This document shows, one piece after another, positions 6,861-13,054 of a stretch of 13,054 nucleotides of DNA (the first letter of the stretch is position 1; the number at the start of each line of letters is the position of its first letter). This stretch comes from an uncultured Oscillospiraceae bacterium (GTDB taxonomy: Bacteria; Bacillota_A; Clostridia; Oscillospirales; Oscillospiraceae), in NCBI GenBank assembly GCA_900770015.1, contig CAAGIU010000343.1, positions 1 through 13,054 of the forward strand. The letters run 5' to 3'. The position numbers and the translations under genes are program-made. The notes beneath the pieces were generated by a model that worked only from the letters and a program-made list of their open reading frames with translations, made no database searches and was not told the DNA's origin.

Positions 6861-8833
6861 TCCCCGCAACCTCCAGCGTGCATGGTGAAAATAGAAATGG
6901 GGTTCTGTCCCGTCATCAGGTGGTATGCTCTCACCTTCCGATCCCGGGCAACCGTCATGCTGACCACCTCCGTCTCGGTAAAGGGGAACGTCTTCCTGCA
7001 TTCCGTCAGCTCTGCGATGGATTCCAAAGAAATTGCCGTAGCCACAATGCGGGCGTGGGGGTTCTTCCGCAAAACCAGGTCAAGAATCTTTCGCATATTG
7101 CCGCCGCTGCCGCCGATAAAGACATGGGTGGGGGCAGGCAGCGCCTGGCAGACCTCCGGTGCAGTGCCGGGCACCACCGTCAGATTTTCCGTACAGAATG
7201 CGTTTTTGTTTTCTTCCAGCAGTTGCAGTGCGGCATCTTTCTGCTCAATGGCATATACCCATCCGTTTTTTGCCTGAAGGGCCATTTCGATGGCCACGGA
7301 GCCGGTTCCCGCACCCACATCCCAGCAGACCGCGTTTTCCGTCAGCCGCAGCTTGGAAAGGGCCACGGCGCGGACCTCGCTTTTTGTCATGGGTATCTTT
7401 TCCTCCCGGAGGAAGGCGGTATCCGGCAGGCCGTGGGTCACAACCGCATCGGGTGTGTCGTTTTCGATCAGCGCAACACTCAGGCTTTCATAGGCTCCCT
7501 CTGCCAGCGATTGCGCCGTACCGCTGATGACCTTTTCATCCGGGTAGCTCAGCCGCTGTCCCACATGCACCGTCACATGACCCAAGCCGGCCTGTACCAG
7601 TGCGGAACACATCTGACCAATTCCGTTTTCGCCGCCCACCAGCGCAAACACCCGGCGATGGGCGCGCACATCGGGGACAATGTTGTGATCCCTGCCGTGA
7701 AGGCTCACGACGAACACATCCTCATAGGAGATCTGCAGTCTGGCGCACAGGGTTACGAGAGAACTCAGGCCCGGAATTACCTCTGTCCGGCAGTCCTTCA
7801 GCAGCGGCAGCAGCTTTTTCGCGCCGCTGAAAAATCCCGCGTCCCCGGACATCACCACGGCAAACCGCCGGTATTCCCGGTGGGCAGTGATGAAGTCTGC
7901 AATCGTCTGGGGGGCAATGGCGCTGTATGTGGCCTGCCCGGGTGCTGCCGCCGCGTCCAGCATCCGCTGGGCGCCGATCAGGCAGTCGGCGTTCTGAATC
8001 GCCGCCTGGGCATCCATGGTCATGGCGCCCCGGCTTCCCGGGCCCAGGCTCACAATGCTGACCTGAGGTGTCCGGACGCAGCCAAACCGTTTGCATAACA
8101 TATCGATTACTTGCGCGTAATCCACCCCATCCTGCTGGGGCGGACGCCCGATGACCACCAATCGGACTCCGGCTTCCCGGGCAGCGGCGGCTTTGGCCTC
8201 AAAGCCCCCCGCATCCCCGCCGTCCTTGGTGATCAGCCATTTCGCATCGGCAAAACGAAGCATTGCCGCATTCATCTCCCGAGAAAAAGGACCCTGCATG
8301 GCAAGAATGTGTGCAGGCTTTACCCCGGCTCTCCGGCAAGCATCCAACGATGCCTCCATGGGAAGCACCCGGGCATACACCCGCTCCCCGAAACCAGCCA
8401 GCGCAGCGAAAGCCGCCAGTTCCTTGCTTCCTGTGGTCAGAAGAATATTTCCCTGGGTGTCCCTCAGGAAGTTTACGGCGGCGGCAGAACTCTGCACATA
8501 CACCGCATCCTCCGGGATCGGGGAAGCACCCCTGAGCAGCCGCAGATACTCCGTGCCCGTTTGGGTACAGGCGTCCCCAATACTCTTGGTTATGGATTCG
8601 GCATAGGGATGGGTGGCATCGATAACCAGATGAAAGGTGTTTTGGCGCAGCAGATTGACAATTTCATTCACCGGAAGCCTTTTCGCGGAGACGGTCAGAT
8701 TGTCCGCCGAGGGGAGCAGAGCTTCCCCATACTCTGTCGCCACGCAGGCCGTAACGGAAACATCCTGGGTGCTTAGAAACTCGATCAGCTCCCGCCCCTC
8801 CGTGGTTCCGGCAAAGACGCAGATGTTATACAT
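6857..8833 (-). CDS. Fused precorrin-6A reductase / C5-methyltransferase / C15-methyltransferase-decarboxylase (CbiJ-CbiE-CbiT)
   Basis: One 658-residue frame carries three consecutive corrin enzymes. Residues 1 to about 250 are a CbiJ/CobK reductase (VFAGTTEGREL at 6-16, IDATHPYAE at 71-79, LITKDGGDAGGFEAK at 200-214), reducing cobalt-precorrin-6A. Residues about 257-455 are CbiE, a tetrapyrrole methylase (SLGPGSRGAMT at 262-272, VVMSGDAGFFSGAKKLL at 326-342, VIPGLSSL at 352-359, SLHGRDHN at 377-384), methylating C5. Residues about 468-658 are CbiT, a Rossmann SAM enzyme (GLPD and MTKSEVRAVALSKL near 468-495, WDVGAGTGSVAIEMA at 504-518, FIGGSGGNMRKIL at 572-584), methylating C15 and decarboxylating the acetate on C12. 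CbiE-CbiT fusion equals the known CobL; the added CbiJ makes a trifunctional protein. There is no frameshift or internal stop. The ATG overlaps the cbiH stop by eight bases and is preceded by GAGGGG. Confidence 0.95.
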   Translation of the reverse strand: MYNICVFAGTTEGRELIEFLSTQDVSVTACVATEYGEALLPSADNLTVSAKRLPVNEIVNLLRQNTFHLVIDATHPYAESITKSIGDACTQTGTEYLRLLRGASPIPEDAVYVQSSAAAVNFLRDTQGNILLTTGSKELAAFAALAGFGERVYARVLPMEASLDACRRAGVKPAHILAMQGPFSREMNAAMLRFADAKWLITKDGGDAGGFEAKAAAAREAGVRLVVIGRPPQQDGVDYAQVIDMLCKRFGCVRTPQVSIVSLGPGSRGAMTMDAQAAIQNADCLIGAQRMLDAAAAPGQATYSAIAPQTIADFITAHREYRRFAVVMSGDAGFFSGAKKLLPLLKDCRTEVIPGLSSLVTLCARLQISYEDVFVVSLHGRDHNIVPDVRAHRRVFALVGGENGIGQMCSALVQAGLGHVTVHVGQRLSYPDEKVISGTAQSLAEGAYESLSVALIENDTPDAVVTHGLPDTAFLREEKIPMTKSEVRAVALSKLRLTENAVCWDVGAGTGSVAIEMALQAKNGWVYAIEQKDAALQLLEENKNAFCTENLTVVPGTAPEVCQALPAPTHVFIGGSGGNMRKILDLVLRKNPHARIVATAISLESIAELTECRKTFPFTETEVVSMTVARDRKVRAYHLMTGQNPISIFTMHAGGCGE

Positions 8834-9557
8834 TCTGATATCCCCTCGGTGTTACCAGTTTTCCTCGGATGGATTTGGTCATGCTGTTGCCGATGAATAC
8901 GGTGCAGAACATATCCACCGGGGCAGCGCGCAGCTCCTCCAGGGTCAGTACCCGGCCGCTTTCGCCGTCACGCCCGATCTGGCTGGCGATGCCGCACACC
9001 CGATCACCGGGCAGATGCCGCAGCAGAATGTTGCAGGCGCGGCGCAGGTGATCCGGCCGCCCCCGGCTGGCGGGGTTGTAGATTACGATGGACAGATCCG
9101 CCGTGGCGGCGTTTTCCAGCCGTTTTTCAATCTTCTCCCAAGGGGTCAGCCGATCGCTGAGACTGATGACCGCAAAATCGTGGGTCAGCGGCGCTCCCAG
9201 CAGTGCCGCGCCGCTGCAGGCAGCGGTCAGACCAGGGATGACTTTCACTTCCGGATCGGCGCTTTCTCCCCGCAGTTCATAAATCAGCGCCGCCATGCCG
9301 TAGATTCCGCTGTCCCCGGAGCAGACCATCACCACTTCCCGGCCCTGACGAGCCAAATCCAAAGCCATCTGGCAGCGCCTGACCTCCTGGGTCATGGGGG
9401 TTGTCAGGAATTCCTTGTCCGGATACCGCTCCTTCACCAGATCCACATACACATGGTAGCCAATAATTACATCACAGCTCTTTAGGGCCCGGTCGGCTCC
9501 CACCGTCATATTGTCATAATCACCGGGTCCGATGCCCACAACCGTAACTTTACTCAA
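8826..9557 (-). CDS. cbiH: Cobalt-precorrin-3B (C17)-methyltransferase
   Basis: CbiH (CobJ family) methylates C17 with ring contraction, giving cobalt-precorrin-4; it is a cytosolic SAM-dependent tetrapyrrole methylase. Family landmarks in the 243-residue protein are VVGIGPGDYDNMT (6-18), VCSGDSGIYGMAALIYEL (78-95), VIPGLTAACSGAALLGAPL (106-124), SLSDRLTPW (132-140) and IYNPASRGRPDHL (about 157-169). I set the start at the TTG at 9557-9555, because GGGAGG (9569-9564) lies six bases before it and translation then begins SKVTVVGIGPGD, as in homologues. Starting further upstream at a TTG at 9590 would add 11 residues encoded inside cbiG and lacks a good ribosome binding site. The start overlaps the end of cbiG by eight bases. 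Confidence 0.94.
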   Translation of the reverse strand: MSKVTVVGIGPGDYDNMTVGADRALKSCDVIIGYHVYVDLVKERYPDKEFLTTPMTQEVRRCQMALDLARQGREVVMVCSGDSGIYGMAALIYELRGESADPEVKVIPGLTAACSGAALLGAPLTHDFAVISLSDRLTPWEKIEKRLENAATADLSIVIYNPASRGRPDHLRRACNILLRHLPGDRVCGIASQIGRDGESGRVLTLEELRAAPVDMFCTVFIGNSMTKSIRGKLVTPRGYQNV

Positions 9558-10569
9558 AGCGTACCTCCCAATGTTCCTGCGCAATGGCAACGGTCACACC
9601 GTTCATTGCGGTTTTCCTTACCAACAGCGTTTCTGCACCCATCATCGCCGCCCGTTCACATACATTGTCCACCCCGGTCACCTGCAGCACCCGTTCCGAG
9701 GCGGTAAATTCCCCGGGAACTGCGCGGAGCTCCCGGGCTGAGTAGAATGCAGCGGGCAGGCTCCATTTTTCGCAAAAGGCCAGCAGCCCAGCTTCATTCG
9801 CTTTCAGATCAATGGAAGCCACTTGCTTGATGGCCTTGGGGTGAATGCCGTTGTCCCGGCAGACCCGGTTCACCGCGGTTTCAACGGCTTCGGCGGTTAT
9901 CCCCCGCCGGCAGCCGATTCCCAGATGCAGCAACGGCGGCACCAGCAGCAGGGTTTCCCGGAAAGGCTGCTGTTTCCTATGGGAAATACAGATGCCAATG
10001 TCTCCGGAGGCTCCTTCCACCGTGCCGCTGGGCAAAGGGGTTGCTATTGGAAAGTCCGAGCAGATCGGCACGGTTGCTTCCAGAATCCGGGCGGAGATGT
10101 GCTTTGCGGCGGTCAAATCCGTGATATAAAGGCCCTGTTCCGCAGCCCAGGCATCCACGGAGAATTTCCGGTTGATGTCCGTGGCGGTGGTGATCACCGG
10201 GGTCGCCCCCAGGAAACCGGCCAAGCGGAGCGCCAGTGCATTTCCGCCGCCGATGTGACCGGAGAGCAGGGGAATGGCGAATCTTGCCAGCTCGTCCACG
10301 GCAACCACCGCAGGATCGGTGAGCTTGCTTTTTACATGGGGCGCAATTTCCCGAACGGCGATCCCGCAGGAGCCAACGAACACCATGGCATCCGCCCATG
10401 CAAAGAGAGGTCCATAAAATGGGGGAGAGGGCCTCTGAATCGGAGCAAAGCCTTCCTCTTCAAACCGTTCCATGGTGAAGGCCTGAGTTTCACAGTCCTT
10501 GAAAAAGTCCAGAATCCTGCGGGCCGTCTTGCAGCCCTGACGGCTGTAAGCAAACAGGGCAATTTTCAT
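9550..10569 (-). CDS. cbiG: Cobalt-precorrin-5A hydrolase
   Basis: CbiG opens the delta-lactone ring of cobalt-precorrin-5A and releases acetaldehyde; it is a marker of the anaerobic, cobalt-early route. The 339-residue protein has the usual parts. The N-terminal domain contains VFVGSCGIAVREIAP (63-77) and VVAVDELARFAIPLLSGHIGGGNALA (88 onward, motif GHIGGGN at 104-110). A middle region contains TPVITTATDINRKFSVDAWA. The C-terminal domain starts near residue 210 with LHLGIGCRRG and includes KQVASIDLKANEAGLLAF. The ATG overlaps the cbiF stop as ATGA. The order cbiF then cbiG then cbiH is common in Clostridia, and here all three are translationally linked. Confidence 0.95.
   Translation of the reverse strand: MKIALFAYSRQGCKTARRILDFFKDCETQAFTMERFEEEGFAPIQRPSPPFYGPLFAWADAMVFVGSCGIAVREIAPHVKSKLTDPAVVAVDELARFAIPLLSGHIGGGNALALRLAGFLGATPVITTATDINRKFSVDAWAAEQGLYITDLTAAKHISARILEATVPICSDFPIATPLPSGTVEGASGDIGICISHRKQQPFRETLLLVPPLLHLGIGCRRGITAEAVETAVNRVCRDNGIHPKAIKQVASIDLKANEAGLLAFCEKWSLPAAFYSARELRAVPGEFTASERVLQVTGVDNVCERAAMMGAETLLVRKTAMNGVTVAIAQEHWEVRFE
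9564..9569 (-). promoter_or_regulatory. Ribosome binding site that fixes a TTG start for cbiH
   Basis: GGGAGG on the - strand, within the last codons of cbiG, is six bases from the TTG at 9557-9555. No ATG or GTG at a suitable distance fits the conserved N terminus, so this site decides the non-standard start codon. Confidence 0.7.
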
Positions 10570-11321
10570 TTGGCTGCCTCCCGGAATTCCGTGGAGAAGT
10601 CCGGGGCGTAAAGACGGCTGCGTTCATAACGGTCACCCAGGCAGTCCCCCACGATAATGAGTGCCGTTTTGGTAAGCCGGTTTTCCGTCACCGTCCGGTG
10701 CAATGTTTCCACGGTGCAGCGCAGAATCTTTTCCTCCGGCCAGGTGGCCTTGTAGACAACGGCCACGGGGGTACTGCCGGGATAACCGCCTTCCAGCAGC
10801 TCCCTTTGCAGCGTTTCAGTCAGCCCGGTGCTGAGAAACAGCACCATGGTGGCCCGGTGGGATGCCAGTTCCCGGATGGACTGTCCCTCCGGCACCGGCG
10901 TTCTGCCCGCCGCCCGGGTGATGATGACGGTTTGGCTCACCTCCGGCAGGGTGTACTCCGCCCGCAGGGAGGACGCCGCCCCGCAGAAGGCGCTGACGCC
11001 GGGGCAGACATCGTAGGCAATCCCCAGTCGCTCCAACGCATCAAACTGCTCCCGCACGGCGCCGTAGATGCTGGAATCGCCGGTATGCAGCCGGACGGTG
11101 GTTTTTCCCTGGGCCTCAGTGTTCTTGATTACTTCCAGCACCTGCTCCAGGGTCATTTCCGCGCTGTTAAAGATATGGCAGCCCTCGCCGGTGTAGCGCA
11201 GAACCTCCGGGTTGACCAAAGACCCCGCGTAAATCACCACATCCGCTTCCGCCAGCAGCTTTGCGCCTCTCACTGTGATCAGATCCGCCGCGCCGCTTCC
11301 CGCTCCGACAAAATGTACCAT
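10566..11321 (-). CDS. cbiF: Cobalt-precorrin-4 (C11)-methyltransferase
   Basis: CbiF (CobM family) methylates C11 of cobalt-precorrin-4 using SAM in the cytosol. The 251 residues show the tetrapyrrole-methylase plan: VHFVGAGSGAADLITVRG (2-19), the CbiF-specific YAGSLVNPEVL (31-41), RLHTGDSSIYGAVREQ (77-92), VCPGVSAFCGAASSL (105-119), and a C-terminal lobe with TMVLFLSTGL and ALIIVGDCLGDRYERSRLY. The YAGSLVNPE stretch separates it from the other methyltransferases in the operon. AAGGAG at the end of cbiL, a few bases before the ATG at 11321, is its ribosome binding site; the gap from the cbiL stop is six bases. Confidence 0.95.
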   Translation of the reverse strand: MVHFVGAGSGAADLITVRGAKLLAEADVVIYAGSLVNPEVLRYTGEGCHIFNSAEMTLEQVLEVIKNTEAQGKTTVRLHTGDSSIYGAVREQFDALERLGIAYDVCPGVSAFCGAASSLRAEYTLPEVSQTVIITRAAGRTPVPEGQSIRELASHRATMVLFLSTGLTETLQRELLEGGYPGSTPVAVVYKATWPEEKILRCTVETLHRTVTENRLTKTALIIVGDCLGDRYERSRLYAPDFSTEFREAAK

Positions 11322-11327
11322 AGCCTT

Positions 11328-12017
11328 TCACTCCTTCACAATGATCAGAGAATAGTAGCTGGGATTATCCGGAAAGCTGGCAGCGCCGTGGTAGACAGCC
11401 TCCCCCGGCATGCCGCAGTTTTCCACAAGGACCGCTTCCTGCCCGCTCTCCAGAATGCGTCTGCGGACGGAAGCCATGTTTTTGCCTGTTTTCATCAGCA
11501 CCCTGGTACCCCGAAGGGAAGTAATTTCATCATCGTTTCCATGTTGATAGGTGCCGGGCAGAATGTGCAGGGGCTGGGCCTGTTCCGCCAGTCCCTGATT
11601 GAGCCTGGCAGCCGCCGCGCAGAAGGAGGGGATCCCGCTGACGATGGCGGTTTCATAGCCCATCCCGGCGATTTTTCTGTGGATATAAAGATAAGTAGAG
11701 TAGACCGTGGGGTCGCCCAGTGTCACAAACGCCACCTGGCGGCCCTGCTCCAGCTGCTCCGCGATGGCGATTGCGGCAGCTTCGTGGCTGCGCTCCAGGG
11801 CAGTAGGGTCCTTGGTCATGGGCATGGGCACCGGAAGCAATGCTTTCCCTTCCAGCTCGGGACAGGCTCTAAGAGCAATCTGGTAGGCAACACAGACTTC
11901 TTTTGATTCTGCGGGGATGGCGATCACGTCGCTTTCCCGCAGGATTCTCAATGCTTTCAGGGTCAGAAGCTCCGGATCTCCGGGGCCCACACCAACGCCG
12001 TAAAGGATTCCGCTCAT
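11328..12017 (-). CDS. cbiL: Cobalt-factor II (precorrin-2) C20-methyltransferase
   Basis: CbiL (CobI family) adds a methyl group at C20 to cobalt-factor II/cobalt-precorrin-2, the first committed step after cobalt insertion. The 229-residue protein opens with GVGVGPGDPELLTLKA (7-22), has a VPMPMTKD segment at about 63-70, the VTLGDPTVYSTYLYIH signature (98-113) typical of C20-methyltransferases, and SGIPSFCAAAARL (127-139). Length is normal. The ATG overlaps the cbiD stop as ATGA. The cobI name is used for the oxygen-dependent pathway; the presence of cbiD, cbiG and cbiH in the same operon makes the cobalt-containing substrate much more likely. Confidence 0.95.
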   Translation of the reverse strand: MSGILYGVGVGPGDPELLTLKALRILRESDVIAIPAESKEVCVAYQIALRACPELEGKALLPVPMPMTKDPTALERSHEAAAIAIAEQLEQGRQVAFVTLGDPTVYSTYLYIHRKIAGMGYETAIVSGIPSFCAAAARLNQGLAEQAQPLHILPGTYQHGNDDEITSLRGTRVLMKTGKNMASVRRRILESGQEAVLVENCGMPGEAVYHGAASFPDNPSYYSLIIVKE

Positions 12018-13027
12018 TTTTCGTATTCCTCGTTTCCTTTATATTGACGGTTCAGAAGGCGAATCAGTTCCTCCGCGCTTTCCGTCTGCCCCAGATAGCC
12101 CCACTGATTGGAGTAGAGTACCGCACCCAGCAGCATTTGCCCACCCCCGCGGCGGTTCAGGTGGTCGTGAATCCGGGTGGTGAGCTGCTCCATAACATCA
12201 TCCAGCAGCCCCTCCCGGATGACCACCGAAAGAGCCTCCTCGGTGGTAGCCGCTTCCAGGATCTCCAGTGCAGCCTCCCGGGAGAGCCCGGCCCGGAGGG
12301 CATTGGCGGCCAGGATCTCCCCCCGGCCGTCGGCCCATCGGGAGTGGGTGTTCATGATCCCGGCAGCCACCTTCACAAACTTGCCGATGTGGGCAACAAA
12401 CAGGGTCCCTTTTATCCCCAGCTCCAGAGCCATATCAATGGTCTGCCCCACGAAATTGCTGCATTTGACGCTTTCCGAAAAGGGAAGGGTCATGTGCTCC
12501 CGCAGGAAGGCCTCGCCGTAGTTGCCAGGGGTGACCAGCAGATAGCTGGCCCCGGATGCCGCCCTCTGCCGCATTTCCACCCGGATGCTTTCCACAAGAG
12601 CATCCTCACTCATGGGCTCCACGATCCCCGAGGTGCCCAGGATGGAGATTCCGCCCACAATGCCAAGCCGGGGGTTGAAGGTCTTTTGAGCAATTTCTTC
12701 ACCGCCCGGTGCGGAGATCAGAACCTCCAGGCCGCCGTGGTAGTCAGCCGTTCGGATAACCTGCTCCAGATTCTCCCGGATCATCTGCCGGGGGACGGAG
12801 TTGATGGCGGCATTTCCCACCGGCTGATCCAGTCCGGGCTTCGTCACCCGTCCCACGCCTTCTCCGCCGTCAATCAGGACGCCGGGTTCTCTCCTTCGGG
12901 ATACGGCAGCTGTGATGTGCATTCCCTTGGTCACATCCGGGTCGTCTCCGCTGTCCTTTTCGATGGCACAGGAGACCCGATCCGGCTACATCCGAATATC
13001 ACAACCCTGCACATCCAGCGCAATGCC
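12014..13027 (-). CDS. cbiD: Cobalt-precorrin-5B (C1)-methyltransferase, 5' truncated and interrupted by TAG
   Basis: CbiD methylates C1 of cobalt-precorrin-5B, using SAM, in the anaerobic pathway. The clean open part is 12985-12014 and ends at a TGA overlapping the cbiL start. Family motifs include KDSGDDPDVTKG, IDGGEGVGRVTKPGLDQP, SILGTSGIVEPMSEDAL, LLVTPGNYGEAFL, SVKCSNFVGQTID and FVAHIGKFVKVAAGIMNTHS. Upstream, the same frame still reads like CbiD (GIALDVQGCDIRM, stop, PDRVSCAIEKDSG), so the TAG at 12988-12986 lies inside the gene. The N-terminal part of the protein, with the usual GYTTGSCA-like motif, is beyond the window. A GTG at 12934 could be called as a start but would remove conserved sequence. 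Because adapter-like bases begin 40 bases further on, a read error is the likeliest cause of the stop; a real nonsense mutation or a read-through TAG cannot be excluded. Confidence 0.9.
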
Positions 13028-13028
13028 T

Positions 13029-13054
13029 AGATCGGAAGAGCGGCGTGCAGGCAA
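13029..13054. other. Illumina TruSeq-type adapter sequence at the contig end (artefact)
   Basis: The last 26 bases begin with AGATCGGAAGAGC, the 13-base common start of Illumina TruSeq adapters. They continue GGCGTGCAGGCAA, which matches the read-2 adapter continuation GTCGTGTAGGGAA at 10 of 13 positions. The cbiD frame has a plausible amino acid sequence up to this point and then ends. This is not genomic sequence and should be trimmed. Confidence 0.92.

Noticed and set aside
6861..7001. An N-terminal extension of cbiB of 47 residues
   Set aside because: It lies inside the end of the cbiJET gene, is hydrophilic and unlike CbiB proteins; the ATG at 6860 with ATGA overlap fits the family start.
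5991..7277. A 428-codon open frame on the + strand opposite cbiB and the cbiJET fusion
   Set aside because: It is antisense to two clearly recognised genes, has no family-like motifs and low-complexity His/Gln/Gly-rich composition, and such shadows are common opposite GC-rich genes.
10698..11906. A 402-codon open frame on the + strand opposite cbiF and cbiL
   Set aside because: Same pattern of antisense shadow; the - strand frames carry intact methyltransferase motifs and natural ribosome binding sites, while this frame has none.
12014..12934. Treating the GTG at 12934 as the true cbiD start
   Set aside because: Conserved CbiD sequence continues upstream of it in the same frame (KDSGDDPD and earlier), so this start only appears because of the TAG and contig end.
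1..13054. CRISPR arrays, insertion sequences, phage genes or tRNA/rRNA genes
   Set aside because: No spaced repeat array, no transposase or integrase frame, no terminal inverted repeats with target duplication and no tRNA-like sequence could be found on reading both strands.

Overview
The window looks like a contig end from a GC-rich, strictly anaerobic Firmicute of the class Clostridia, probably a gut-type Oscillospiraceae/Ruminococcaceae relative. The reasons are the cobalt-early (anaerobic) corrin genes cbiD, cbiG and cbiH, a feoA-feoB-Cys-rich-peptide cluster of the clostridial type, strong GGAGG-like ribosome binding sites and GC-rich codon use. This placement is inference from gene content; no ribosomal RNA or other marker is present.

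Layout from left to right. (1) 1-117, + strand: the last 38 codons of an unrecognised gene cut by the window edge, followed by a hairpin. (2) 178-2524, - strand: a ferrous iron uptake operon transcribed feoA, feoB, then a 37-residue FeoB-associated Cys-rich membrane peptide that is easily missed. A clear sigma-A-type promoter (TTGCAA, 17 bp, TATAAT) lies upstream of feoA, with a 14-bp tandem direct repeat on its -35 element. (3) 2782-3195, + strand: a half-size, single-domain EamA/DMT transporter divergent from feoA. (4) 3381 to the right edge, - strand: a tightly packed cobalamin operon transcribed cbiD, cbiL, cbiF, cbiG, cbiH, a cbiJ-cbiE-cbiT triple fusion, cbiB, a CobD-type aminotransferase/decarboxylase, and cobQ/cbiP. 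Junctions are 4-8 bp overlaps or gaps of 10 bp or less, so the genes are almost certainly co-transcribed and translationally coupled.

Together the cobalamin genes cover most of the ring-contraction and methylation steps from cobalt-factor II onward (CbiL, CbiH, CbiF, CbiG, CbiD, CbiJ, CbiE, CbiT). They also cover late side-chain amidation (CobQ) and synthesis and attachment of the aminopropanol phosphate arm (CobD-type decarboxylase, CbiB). Missing here are cbiC, cbiA, the cobalt chelatase, the adenosyltransferase and cobU/cobS/cobT. Some probably lie upstream of cbiD beyond the window, as would any cobalamin riboswitch.

The right-hand end is not trustworthy genomic sequence. The last 26 bases match an Illumina TruSeq-type adapter with three mismatches, and an in-frame TAG interrupts the cbiD frame about 40 bases before it. 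I see no convincing new biological system. The most useful observations are the adapter tail with the doubtful cbiD stop, the CbiJ-E-T fusion, the repeat on the feoA promoter and the small FeoB-associated peptide.
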